From JBBDIK01 sp040880465 (GTDB taxonomy: Bacteria > Actinomycetota > UBA4738 > JBBDHU01), in NCBI GenBank assembly GCA_040880465.1, contig JBBDIK010000016.1:1-64000 (forward strand): a DNA stretch of 64,000 bases, written 5' to 3'. Within the stretch, counting starts at the first letter, position 1; each line of letters starts with the position of its first letter. A program made the position numbers and the translations under genes. This document shows, one piece after another, positions 16,591 to 24,720 of this stretch. Under the pieces are notes generated by a model. It made no database searches. It saw only the letters and a list, made by a program, of their open reading frames with translations, and had not been told where the DNA came from.

Positions 16591-18252
16591 TTATTCCCGC
16601 GGGCCCTTCTGTTGCAGGCAGGGCGCGCCCTCAAGCACCGACGATGCAAAGGCCGCCTCGAACGCGTCGCGATTCGCGTCGAGGGGCGAGGGCGGCGCGC
16701 CGGTAAAGAGGTCGGTCTTCGACAGCGAGGCGACGAAGGCCGCGATCTCCTCGGGCGATGTGTGAAGCTGGCGCATCCGCACCTCGTCCAACACCACCGA
16801 GACCCCTTGCACGTGCAGTACGAGCGAGTCGGTCCCAGCCCCGAAGTGAGCATCGATGGCGCGGGTGAGCTTGTCCGGCGACATCACGGTCGCCCCTGTC
16901 GTCGACGGCTGCGGGACGGCACCGTGGTCCGCCGTGAGCGCAAGCACCCACTTCCCGCGACCGACCTGTTTGTTGAGGAACGCCACGAACTGGCGAAGCC
17001 CCTCATCTTGCGCACGGACCGAGTCCCGCATTTCGAGGCTGTTCATGCTCCATGCGTGGCTGACGAAGTCGATCAGCTTGTAGTTCAGAAACAGGAGGTC
17101 GGGGACGGCATCCTTGCCGAAGTGCTCCCTTCGAATGAGGCGCTCCACGAGCCGGTTCTGATACGGAACCCTGGCCGGTGTCTCGAAGCCGCCCAGGAGT
17201 GGCTCGATCGGATTGTCCCGCCATCGGTCGTTGGCGGCACCGTCGGCCTGATCGAGCTTGGCCACGTCAGCTTGAAGCCCGTCCACACGGTTCGCATACT
17301 TCGGGAAACGGAACTGGCGTGCGGCCGGCCCGATGAGATTCCACGACTCGCCTTCCTCGCCAAGCGTGTCGCTCTCGGAGGCGGCGCGCAGCACGACGAT
17401 GTCCTTGTCCCCGCCGCCCCAGTCCGACCCGTGGCCGATCAAGCCGAGGTGGATCTCACGGGTCGCGACCTCGCCGACGATGGGCTCGTTGTCCATGGCG
17501 CGGTCGTAGATGTCCGCAAGGGTCGGCTCGATGAGGAGCGTCGAGCCGGTCTCCCATGGCGCGAAGACGCCGTTCCCGATGAGCACGCGGTGGCCGGTGA
17601 CCCCGTGGGACTGGGGGAACATTCCGGTGCCGATGGTTGCATGCACCGGCGCAGTCGTCGACGGCGACGTGCCGACGGTTGCATGCTCGTACCAAGTTCC
17701 CTTGGGAATCAGGGACCGGAGATACGGCCAACTGCTCCCCCACTTGTCGAGCACGTTCATCCCGGCGGCGTCCCAGATCATCGTGATGATCAGTTTCGGC
17801 GGCTCACGCCGGCCCTGGGGAAGCACCTCGTGCATGGGCTGGCCGTCGGACCGGAACCGGTCGAATTGCAACAGGGCGGCCTGGGTCGCAGCGATGTCGG
17901 CGGACGTCACGGACCGGCCTACCCGCCCGCTCGCGGCGATCTGACCGGGCCCGTACCACAGCATCGGCACGTGCTGGAGGTAGTCCCACGGCCCCACGTG
18001 GGGGAGTCCCGGGCCGACGAAGTCCGGCGGCGCCGTTAGCGTCTGGAGCTGTCCACCGCGCCCCGGGAAGTACCCGCGCGCGGTTCGCTCCAGTTCCTCT
18101 TGCGGCAACCGACAGGCCTCGCGGGGACCGCCACGCGCTCCGGGCTCCGCCGTTACCGGCGTCGCGAGCACCGCAGCCACGATCGTCATGACAGCGCACA
18201 GGGCGATCGTCCGTCGTTTCCGGGTGCGCGGATCAGTTGCGTTAGGCCGCAT
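16591..18252 (-). CDS. Secreted alkaline-phosphatase-superfamily phosphodiesterase
   Basis: 553 residues with an N-terminal signal peptide (IALCAVMTIVAAVLATPVTA). Alkaline phosphatase superfamily, type I phosphodiesterase/nucleotide pyrophosphatase-like. Visible metal and catalytic elements: MIWDAAG (first metal aspartate), TSPSTTAPVHATIGTGMFPQ with the likely Thr nucleophile and following SHGVTGHR, LIDFVSHAW (Asp/His pair) and LTADHGAVP (Asp/His pair). Such enzymes cleave phosphodiester or pyrophosphate bonds of nucleotides or lipids outside the membrane. Its neighbours include two phospholipase C genes, so phospholipid or phosphate scavenging is plausible; substrate is not determinable. Confidence 0.8.
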   Translation of the reverse strand: MRPNATDPRTRKRRTIALCAVMTIVAAVLATPVTAEPGARGGPREACRLPQEELERTARGYFPGRGGQLQTLTAPPDFVGPGLPHVGPWDYLQHVPMLWYGPGQIAASGRVGRSVTSADIAATQAALLQFDRFRSDGQPMHEVLPQGRREPPKLIITMIWDAAGMNVLDKWGSSWPYLRSLIPKGTWYEHATVGTSPSTTAPVHATIGTGMFPQSHGVTGHRVLIGNGVFAPWETGSTLLIEPTLADIYDRAMDNEPIVGEVATREIHLGLIGHGSDWGGGDKDIVVLRAASESDTLGEEGESWNLIGPAARQFRFPKYANRVDGLQADVAKLDQADGAANDRWRDNPIEPLLGGFETPARVPYQNRLVERLIRREHFGKDAVPDLLFLNYKLIDFVSHAWSMNSLEMRDSVRAQDEGLRQFVAFLNKQVGRGKWVLALTADHGAVPQPSTTGATVMSPDKLTRAIDAHFGAGTDSLVLHVQGVSVVLDEVRMRQLHTSPEEIAAFVASLSKTDLFTGAPPSPLDANRDAFEAAFASSVLEGAPCLQQKGPRE

Positions 18253-18302
18253 ACATTCCTACGACGGTAGTCGGGGCCGACGAGGAGGGCTCCAGCCCCA
18301 GC

Positions 18303-18926
18303 TCATGACCCACCCAAGCAACCCGCGACCGCGGCGGGCAGTCCGGTCAAGTTGAGCCCCTTGCCGCCCGCGACGAAATCGTAGGGCGAACCACGCCAAC
18401 GCCCGGGGACCCCCTCGACGGCGCGAGGTGGAAACCCGTCGAGTTGGAAACCGATCCAGTCGGGGGAGGCGAACCCACGGGAATCAAGCGGAGCTACTGC
18501 CACCAACCCCTCGCCGAACTGCCGCTCCTCGACAAGGAATCGGGCACGAGCAGCTGGTCCGGTTCCCCCCCGTACATACCACCGAGTCACCCGAGCCAGA
18601 TACCCGACGTCGCCACGCGGCGGCGATTCGGGGCCCGCGAAGGTTCGCGCATCTTCGACCTCAAAACGACCTAGCAGGCCGGCGACGCGCTGAATGAGTG
18701 CAATGACAGGCTTGAGTTCCTCGACCGATGGCCGACGCCAGCCGCCCTTGCATCGCCACTTCGACGCCGGATCCATCCAGGAGGACGGACGTGGAACCGG
18801 CGGTGTAGGCAAGAGGGCGCCAGCTTTCCTCTCCTGCGAGGCGGGCGTCGAGAAAAACGACACCGCCCTCGTACAGGCGACAGCAGCAAGAGTCACGATT
18901 GCGAAAGCGATGATGCGTCTGCACAC
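18303..18926 (-). CDS. Putative lipoprotein, unknown function
   Basis: About 207 residues if started at the GTG at 18926, which places an N-terminal VCRRIIAFAIVTLAAVAC lipobox-like signal right at the start; a longer frame to 19052 would overlap the divergent phospholipase gene and is unlikely. The mature part holds FEVEDARTFAGP, a VGYLARVTRWYVRGG segment and a C-terminal WIGFQLDGFPPRAVEGVPGR region. No family recognised. Divergent from the first phospholipase C gene with a 47-base gap. Confidence 0.55.
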   Translation of the reverse strand: MCRRIIAFAIVTLAAVACTRAVSFFSTPASQERKAGALLPTPPVPRPSSWMDPASKWRCKGGWRRPSVEELKPVIALIQRVAGLLGRFEVEDARTFAGPESPPRGDVGYLARVTRWYVRGGTGPAARARFLVEERQFGEGLVAVAPLDSRGFASPDWIGFQLDGFPPRAVEGVPGRWRGSPYDFVAGGKGLNLTGLPAAVAGCLGGS

Positions 18927-18973
18927 GATCGTCGCATCGTAGCGGAGGAATCGCGCGATGGCGCTGTTAGCGT

Positions 18974-20392
18974 ATGGCGAACGTGTCAAACGAACACATC
19001 GAAGAACATTCGATCCACGGCTACTTCTCCCGCCGCGAATTCCTCGCCGCAAGCCTCGTAACCGCAGGTGGAGCAGTGCTTTCCGCCTGTGTGCCCGATC
19101 AGCGCCTACGTCCCCGCGCCGGAACCTCCCCCCTTGCGCTCGACACGCATTGGCCGATCAAACACGTCATCTACATCATGCTGGAGAACCGATCCTTCGA
19201 TTCGATCTTCGGCACGATGAAGGGCGTGAACGGCGCGACGAGGGGAAACCGCCTTGGCAAGGAGGTCCCGCTCATCCACTGCCCGCAGTGGCTTCCGGGG
19301 GACCTGCCGCACGATCACGTTTCCGCGCTCGCCCAGTACAACGACGGCAAGCTGGATGGGTTTGCGATCGGATCGTTCGGGCGCTTCTACGGCTACTCGC
19401 AGCTCCACGAGTCCGACGTTCCCAACTACTTCCGCTGGGCGCGCGAATACGTCATCTGCGATAACTTCTTCGCGTCTGCCATGGGGCCGTCATATCCCAA
19501 CCACCTCTTCTACATCGCCGGTACCTCGGGCGGCGCCTTCGACAATCCGGAGAACATCTCCACGCGGCAAGCGGCGGGAGTAGATCCGGATGGGGAATCG
19601 CTGCGGATCAAGAGCTGGGGCTGTGACGCATATGGCGACGGGGTCTTCGCCCTGACCTACGATGACAAAGGCAACCTCACCAAGCATTCGACATGTTTCA
19701 CCTTCAAGACCGTCGGGGAGCAACTGACCGACGAGGGCATCGACTGGGCCTACTATGCGGCCGAACCCACCGAGCCCGGCTACATCTGGTCCGCCTACAC
19801 ATCGATCGAGCAAGTCTTCCATTCGGATCTGTATGCGCGGCATATCCGGGACGTTGACCGACTGATCGACGACATCAAGGGGCCGGGTCTTCCCGCCGTG
19901 ACGTGGGTGACGCCTCGGTTCCAGCTCTCGGATCATCCACCCTGGAACTCGCGCTTCGCCCACAACTGGGTGACCGAGATCGTGAACGCCGTCATGACCT
20001 CCCGCATGTGGTCCAACACTGCGATCTTCCTGACCTGGGATGAGTGGGGAGGCTTCTACGATCACGTGAGACCGCCCAAGATCGACGAGATAGGACTCGG
20101 GTTCCGGGTTCCGATGCTCGTGATCTCGCCGTTCGCGCGCCGGGGCTATGTCGACGACGCGATCGGGGAGTTCTCGACCCCGCTGAAGTTCATAGCCGAC
20201 AACTGGGGTCTTCCGTACCTGACGAGCCGGGTCCGCAAGACCCACGATTTCTCCCACGTGTTCGATTTCAAGCAGAAGCCGAGGCCACCCGAGCCACTGG
20301 AGACAGTGAGGGCCTCGGGCGATCCCTGGGTCTACCCGGATCGGTTCCCGGGGTGGCAAGGCCCCAAGCCGCTCGAAGGCGGCGGGCTGTGA
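18974..20392 (+). CDS. Phospholipase C / acid-phosphatase-family phosphoesterase, Tat lipoprotein (paralogue 1)
   Basis: 472 residues. The N-terminus carries a twin-arginine signal (FSRREFLAASLVTAGG) ending in a lipobox (VLSAC), so the folded enzyme is exported by Tat and anchored. The body is a PF04185 phosphoesterase: HVIYIMLENRSFDSIFG, GPSYPNHLFYIAGTSGG, FAHNWVTEIVNAV, FLTWDEWGGFYDHVRPP and the C-terminal RVPMLVISPFARRGYVD with TPLKFIADNW. Such enzymes release diacylglycerol or phosphate from phospholipids and related esters. It overlaps the following small lipoprotein gene by one base, and a close paralogue lies at 21126. Confidence 0.9.
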   Translation: MANVSNEHIEEHSIHGYFSRREFLAASLVTAGGAVLSACVPDQRLRPRAGTSPLALDTHWPIKHVIYIMLENRSFDSIFGTMKGVNGATRGNRLGKEVPLIHCPQWLPGDLPHDHVSALAQYNDGKLDGFAIGSFGRFYGYSQLHESDVPNYFRWAREYVICDNFFASAMGPSYPNHLFYIAGTSGGAFDNPENISTRQAAGVDPDGESLRIKSWGCDAYGDGVFALTYDDKGNLTKHSTCFTFKTVGEQLTDEGIDWAYYAAEPTEPGYIWSAYTSIEQVFHSDLYARHIRDVDRLIDDIKGPGLPAVTWVTPRFQLSDHPPWNSRFAHNWVTEIVNAVMTSRMWSNTAIFLTWDEWGGFYDHVRPPKIDEIGLGFRVPMLVISPFARRGYVDDAIGEFSTPLKFIADNWGLPYLTSRVRKTHDFSHVFDFKQKPRPPEPLETVRASGDPWVYPDRFPGWQGPKPLEGGGL

Positions 20393-20859
20393 TGCGCCGG
20401 ACCCTCCTTGCGGTAGCGTTGGCTGGCGTTCTCGTCCCCGCATGTTCGATGCGAACACCCAGTCCAAGCCCTCGCCACGCGCCCAGTCCTCGATCCTACG
20501 TACCGCCCCCCGATGAGCGCGCGATCATCGAGTTGGCGGACCCGATGCTCGTCGCCTTCTGCGTCGCCCAGGAGAAAGTCCTCGAGCTGGAAGTCGACCT
20601 GATGATGCGCGACCTTCCCGAGCCCGAGACGATCCGAAGACTCCGCGCATCGCAGCGGATCGCCCGAGAACAATCCCGCTTCTTTTTCGCGGAGGACCGG
20701 CGACGCGAGGCGAAGCTGATCGGCTCCTGGGCGGACTCATTCCGTGTGTCGATCCGGCGGGCGAGGCTCGGCGCAACGGGCCAGAAGACACTGCAACCGG
20801 CAGTTCTCGCCCTCCGAAGGGTGGACCGTCCGCTCTCCTGCGAACTCGACCTTGAGTAG
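20392..20859 (+). CDS. Small putative lipoprotein coupled to phospholipase C
   Basis: 155 residues starting in the TGATG overlap with the phospholipase stop. MRRTLLAVALAGVLVPAC is a lipoprotein signal with lipobox; a Ser/Pro linker follows, then a helical domain (ELADPMLVAFCVAQEKVLEL and ETIRRLRASQRIAREQSRFF). It is probably a DUF305-like or uncharacterised helical lipoprotein made together with the enzyme; function unknown. Confidence 0.6.
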   Translation: MRRTLLAVALAGVLVPACSMRTPSPSPRHAPSPRSYVPPPDERAIIELADPMLVAFCVAQEKVLELEVDLMMRDLPEPETIRRLRASQRIAREQSRFFFAEDRRREAKLIGSWADSFRVSIRRARLGATGQKTLQPAVLALRRVDRPLSCELDLE

Positions 20860-21125
20860 CAGGGCTACGAAGCGCCGACGATCGGCGGCGGCTGAATCGC
20901 CTCGAGCTGCTGTGGCGTCCGCTGGCGATCCTCCCGCCGCGGAACCACTGTGGGTGCTCGCGGCTCCTGAGCGAAATCGAACGCTGGTCAGGTCCTTCGC
21001 CCGCATCGCGGTTTCGGTCTCGCCCTTGCGGACTATCCGGTCATGGGCGGCACGTGGTTTCCGTTGGCAGCGCGTCGCCTTGCCGCTACGGTGTTCGCTC
21101 ATTCGAACCCCGGAGGGGCCGGACG

Positions 21126-22511
21126 ATGGACCATAGTCGCAGGCAGTTCCTTCGCGAAGCGGTCGCGGGATCGATCGGCGCGGTGCTTGCCGCCTGCACG
21201 CCTCCCGCCTTCCGCTCCAAGCCGTCGAAGATGCCGATCCCCAGTCCTGCGGCGACCGTCGGCCCGCCGGACGTCACCACCTTCGAGACACGGTGGCCTA
21301 TCAAGCGCGTCGTCTACCTCATGCTGGAGAACCGGAGTTTCGACAACGTGTTCGGCGCATTTCCGGGCGCAAACGGCGCTCGCACGGGGAACCGCGACGG
21401 CCGGGAGGTGCCCCTGGTTCGCTGCCCGCCGTGGCTCCCAGAAGATCTGCCGCACAACTACGACTTCGCTCTGTACTGCGTGAACGGTGGTCGGATGGAC
21501 CAGTTCGCCCACCCCGACTCTCCCTCGTCGCTCGCCTACGCGTATTCACAGCTCGACCGCGCGGATATTCCAAACTACTGGGCGTGGGCGAAGAACTTCG
21601 TCCTCTGCGACAACTTCTTCGCCTCTGCCCTCGGACCTTCCTACGCGAACCATCTGTTCTTCATCGCAGGCAACAGTGCTGGCACCTTCGACGCCCCGGA
21701 GAACGCTCGCTTGGTTGACCTTCCCGGCGGGGGAAAGTCAAAGAGTTGGGGTTGCGACACCCCCGAGGACGTGTATGTACTCGTGACGGACAAGCGGGGA
21801 CGAGTCCGCAAGCACCGGCCATGTTTCGATCTGGATACGGTCGGCGGCGGCCTGACGCGGAAAGAGATCCCGTGGCGCTACTACGCTCCCGAGCCGCACC
21901 AGGTCGGCTACATCTGGTCTGCGTACACGTCGATCAAAGAGATCATGCATGACGATGCCGCCTGGACCGAGCACATCCATCCCGTGGATCGCCTCCTGAA
22001 CGATGTCCGCAAGGCGTCGCTGCCGCCCGTCACGTGGATCGTCCCGCGATACGAACTGTCCGATCATCCTCCGTGGAACACCACGAACGCCCACAACTGG
22101 GTGAGCGAGATCGTGAACGGGATCATGCAAGGACCGATGTGGGAACACACGGCCATCTTCATCACGTGGGACGAATGGGGCGGCTTCTACGATCACGTGC
22201 CGCCACCACACGTCGACCAGGTGGGGCTCGGCATTCGCGTCCCCATGCTCGTGGTCTCCCCGTATGCACGGAAGGGGTACATCGACGATGCACGCGGCGA
22301 GTTCTCCTCGCCTCTAAGGTTCATCTGCGACAACTGGGGACTACCGTATCCGCTCGGACGTATCCGCAAGACCCACAACTTCTCCCACGTCTTCGATTTC
22401 CGGGGGAACCCACGTAGCCCGGATCCGCGGCCGCTGAAGAAGGTAGAGGGCAATCCTTTTCGGCATCCGAACTGGGACCCTCACTGGCCGAAAGAGTTCA
22501 AGCCGGGCTAG
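21126..22511 (+). CDS. Phospholipase C-family phosphoesterase, Tat lipoprotein (paralogue 2)
   Basis: 461 residues from the ATG at 21126, preceded by GGAGGGG; a longer frame to 21054 would place junk before the signal. SRRQFLREAVAGSIGAVLAA followed by C is a twin-arginine lipoprotein signal. All PF04185 blocks of paralogue 1 recur: RVVYLMLENRSFDNVFG, LGPSYANHLFFIAGNSAG, NAHNWVSEIVNGI, FITWDEWGGFYDHVPPP, RVPMLVVSPYARKGYID. The two copies are in the same orientation, about 730 bases apart, and clearly arose by duplication. Unequal loops (e.g. the HSDLYARH versus HDDAAWTEH region) hint at different substrates. Confidence 0.9.
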   Translation: MDHSRRQFLREAVAGSIGAVLAACTPPAFRSKPSKMPIPSPAATVGPPDVTTFETRWPIKRVVYLMLENRSFDNVFGAFPGANGARTGNRDGREVPLVRCPPWLPEDLPHNYDFALYCVNGGRMDQFAHPDSPSSLAYAYSQLDRADIPNYWAWAKNFVLCDNFFASALGPSYANHLFFIAGNSAGTFDAPENARLVDLPGGGKSKSWGCDTPEDVYVLVTDKRGRVRKHRPCFDLDTVGGGLTRKEIPWRYYAPEPHQVGYIWSAYTSIKEIMHDDAAWTEHIHPVDRLLNDVRKASLPPVTWIVPRYELSDHPPWNTTNAHNWVSEIVNGIMQGPMWEHTAIFITWDEWGGFYDHVPPPHVDQVGLGIRVPMLVVSPYARKGYIDDARGEFSSPLRFICDNWGLPYPLGRIRKTHNFSHVFDFRGNPRSPDPRPLKKVEGNPFRHPNWDPHWPKEFKPG

Positions 22512-22550
22512 CCAGATGCGGTATCTCCCCGGCCTCGGTAGGCTTGACGC

Positions 22551-23129
22551 GTGCACCTGAGGCGGAAGCTGGCAGCCGGTTCCACGGCGATCCAGGCGGC
22601 GCTCGTCAGCACGCTGGCTGGCGCGTGGGCGGCAAACCTCCTATACGACGAGCAGGAGTACGTGCGCGCGGGCATTCGCCCCGGGACCAGCATCCACCTC
22701 CCGATCATGGTTCAGACGATGATCATCCTCGGGGTCGTCCTCTTCCTCCGTCACGGACAACGAGTCTCAAGCGGGCCGAGTAGACCCACAACCGTGCGGG
22801 CCTTCCGGCACGTGGCCGGGCTCACGGGGTTCCAGGTCGCCGTGTTCCTGGCGATGGAGCTGAGTGAGCGCCTCGTCGTCGGTCCACCCTCAAGAGGATC
22901 CTTGATCGAGGGACTTCTTGAGTCGAGCCTCGTCATGGAACTCGTAGTGGCGGTCATCTCGGCCGTCCTTCTTACACCCCTTGCATCGGCCGCAGTCCGG
23001 ATGATCACCGGAGGCCCGCCCCCTGACTCCGTTACGGCGGACTCGCGGAACTGGAGTCCGATCTGGCTTTCCCTGCTTCCCACGGAACAGTTCCTCGCGG
23101 CCACACCGGCTCGCGGCCCTCCCGACTAG
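22551..23129 (+). CDS. Multi-pass membrane protein, unknown
   Basis: 192 residues from a GTG. Four hydrophobic segments are visible: STAIQAALVSTLAGAWAANL, IMVQTMIILGVVLFL, VAGLTGFQVAVFLAMEL and MELVVAVISAVLLTPLASAA. It follows paralogue 2 of the phospholipase by 40 bases and may share its transcript. No family recognised. Confidence 0.6.
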   Translation: MHLRRKLAAGSTAIQAALVSTLAGAWAANLLYDEQEYVRAGIRPGTSIHLPIMVQTMIILGVVLFLRHGQRVSSGPSRPTTVRAFRHVAGLTGFQVAVFLAMELSERLVVGPPSRGSLIEGLLESSLVMELVVAVISAVLLTPLASAAVRMITGGPPPDSVTADSRNWSPIWLSLLPTEQFLAATPARGPPD

Positions 23130-23221
23130 CGTCCCTGTCGTCTGTTCACTTACCGCCGCCTGGACTGGGCGAGTCGCTTCGCAACTTCGCCATCAGGCTC
23201 CGCGGAACCCGAGGAGGGCCA

Positions 23222-23701
23222 ATGCCGCGTCGAGATCCAGGACGTGTCGCGTGGGTATACCCGCATCCACCACGCGGCACCTGTATTCCCGCGTGCCCTG
23301 CCTTCGGTAGGTGCCACTGCGGATGTGGGAGCGTCCCGAAGCGATCGGCGGTTACATCCCGCGCCCAGGGCCGCAATGCCGGTCACCCGTATGTATTTGT
23401 GGCGGGGCATCAGATCCGCGTGTTTCATCCGCGCGCAGGGGCCTGGTCCGCGGCGGGCATTCCAGTCAACCGCGTGAAGCCGCTCATCTTCTGGCTCCGG
23501 GAACGTCATGGATCGATCCGCGCCGTCGCCGAGCTGCTCGGCATGCCAGAGGCGACGCTGCGGGGCTACGTGTACAACCGCAAGCGCAAGAACATCCCGC
23601 CACAGTCCGCGGAGGCAATCGTCCGCCTCACGCTCGCGCACCGCCCACCCAGATCCCGCCTGGACACCTGGGAGGTCACTCCGGGCACGCTTTGGTCCTG
23701 A
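23222..23701 (+). CDS. DNA-binding protein with Cys cluster and helix-turn-helix
   Basis: 159 residues with GAGGAGGG three bases before the ATG. A cysteine cluster (CIPACPAFGRCHCGCG) is followed by GHPYVFVAGHQIRVF, a combination reminiscent of small zinc-binding modules in actinophage proteins (CxCGCG then GxPxxFxxGH). The C-terminal half is a helix-turn-helix: FWLRERHGSIRAVAELLGMP then EATLRGYVYNRKRK. Likely a phage- or element-derived regulator. It sits just before a transposase remnant, inside the tRNA-repeat-bounded region. Confidence 0.6.
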   Translation: MPRRDPGRVAWVYPHPPRGTCIPACPAFGRCHCGCGSVPKRSAVTSRAQGRNAGHPYVFVAGHQIRVFHPRAGAWSAAGIPVNRVKPLIFWLRERHGSIRAVAELLGMPEATLRGYVYNRKRKNIPPQSAEAIVRLTLAHRPPRSRLDTWEVTPGTLWS

Positions 23702-23756
23702 AGGGTACGTTCACTCCGATTCGCCCTCTGACCTGCGCCGATCGTGGGATGCGCCG

Positions 23757-23903
23757 GTGCTCTTCTCAGTCGTCGTCTGCTTCATCCTTCGGCTCTTGCT
23801 GCGCGTCGCTCCACCGGCGGTGATGCGCGGGAGCGCAACTCCAAGTTCAGCCGCTCCTTCGACGATGTGCTTCACTCCGAGGGCGCACGGGTCATCAAGA
23901 CGG
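23757..23903 (+). pseudogene. Internally deleted, frameshifted copy of the DDE transposase
   Basis: GTGCTCTTCTCAGTC and the following codons give VLFSVVVCFILRLLLRVAP, matching the first 19 residues of the transposase at 7962 (LFSILYSIVRLFLRIAP). After a one-base shift the frame continues GGDARERNSKFSRSFDDVLH then SEGARVIKT, matching GDARER joined directly to TKFTRSFDEVFSTEGAQVIR of the intact protein. About 200 residues, including the first catalytic Asp, are missing at the junction. Confidence 0.7.
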
Positions 23904-23995
23904 GAGTTGACCCGCTTCAGTGGACACCTGAGGGATGTTGACCAGACGGACGGGGACTGCTAAGGTGACCACCTAGATAGTCACTTGGAGGACGG

Positions 23996-24232
23996 ATGGC
24001 CGAGATCGGTATCAAGGAACTTAAGGCAACCGCCTCTGCAGTGGTCGAGGAGGTCGAGGACGGCACGGCCTTCGTGGTCACCAAGCGGGGCCGGCCCGCC
24101 GCCGTCCTGCTTCCGATAGAGGAAGCCGAGGATCTGGTGCTGGCGAACGCCGACGAATACGTGCGCGCGCGTCGCCAGGCCCGCGCCGCCTATGCCAAGG
24201 GCCAGTCGGTGAAGCTGGGAGACCTGGGCTGA
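23996..24232 (+). CDS. Phd/YefM-family antitoxin
   Basis: 78 residues. MAEIGIKELKATASAVVEEV then FVVTKRGRPAAVLLPIEEAE is the Phd/YefM N-terminal DNA-binding fold; the C-terminal helix (RARRQARAAYAKGQSVKLGD) would wrap the toxin. A well placed GGAGG lies before the ATG. It overlaps the toxin start by four bases. Expected to repress its own promoter and neutralise the downstream nuclease-like toxin. Confidence 0.9.
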   Translation: MAEIGIKELKATASAVVEEVEDGTAFVVTKRGRPAAVLLPIEEAEDLVLANADEYVRARRQARAAYAKGQSVKLGDLG

Positions 24233-24525
24233 AGCCCCTTGAGATCGAACTCTCGCCGGCGGCGGCGAGAGCGTTCAGGAAGCTTCCCGACGAGGTTCGA
24301 ACCCGCCTGCGCAAGGCGTTGACGAAGCTGGCCAACGATGCGGCCGCACCCGGTCGGGTGTCGGGCAAGCGGGTCAAAACCATCCAAGGGACCGGTGACT
24401 CCTTCCACCGCCTACGGGTCGGCGACTACCGGATCATGTACGACGTGGTCAATCCTGATCGCGTGATCCTCGTGTTGGGCGTCATCCATCGCGGCGACAT
24501 CGAACGATGGATCAGGAACCGATGA
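24229..24525 (+). CDS. RelE/ParE-family toxin
   Basis: 98 residues if translation begins at CTG 24229, which sits in the CTGA overlap with the antitoxin stop. No ATG, GTG or TTG exists in frame until ATG 24319, which would remove the first 30 residues (LKPLEIELSPAAARAFRKLP), part of the conserved fold. The rest (GTGDSFHRLRVGDYRIMYDV then VILVLGVIHRGDIERWI) is a textbook RelE/ParE core with the RVGDYR(I) strand and the HRGD region. Translational coupling to the antitoxin would make a weak CTG start workable. It would inhibit translation or gyrase. Confidence 0.85.
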   Translation: MKPLEIELSPAAARAFRKLPDEVRTRLRKALTKLANDAAAPGRVSGKRVKTIQGTGDSFHRLRVGDYRIMYDVVNPDRVILVLGVIHRGDIERWIRNR

Positions 24526-24532
24526 TCTGACG

Positions 24533-24581
24533 TCGCTTGGTAAACCCCAGGTCGTCGGTTCGAGTCCGACCTCCGGCTCCC
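24533..24581 (+). repeat. tRNA 3'-half fragment containing 32-bp repeat copy 2 (24548-24579)
   Basis: CTTGGTAAACC resembles the anticodon loop of tRNA-Thr(GGT), followed by a complete T arm and acceptor 3' strand and TCCCA. The 5' half of the tRNA is absent. Bases 24548-24579 are identical to 13646-13677. It begins only eight bases after the toxin stop. It could be an integration scar (attR-like) or a decayed tRNA. Confidence 0.55.
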
Positions 24582-24720
24582 ATCGTGTGGTCCGCACGTG
24601 GGTGTCCGCCGACGCTCGGATGGGGCAGCAAGGCGATCTTTCGCCCGCGGTGTGCGCCTGCCCGCCCGGGCCGCCGCCGCCACTCTTGTCCTGCCGCAGC
24701 GAGGTCGGTACGCTTCGATC

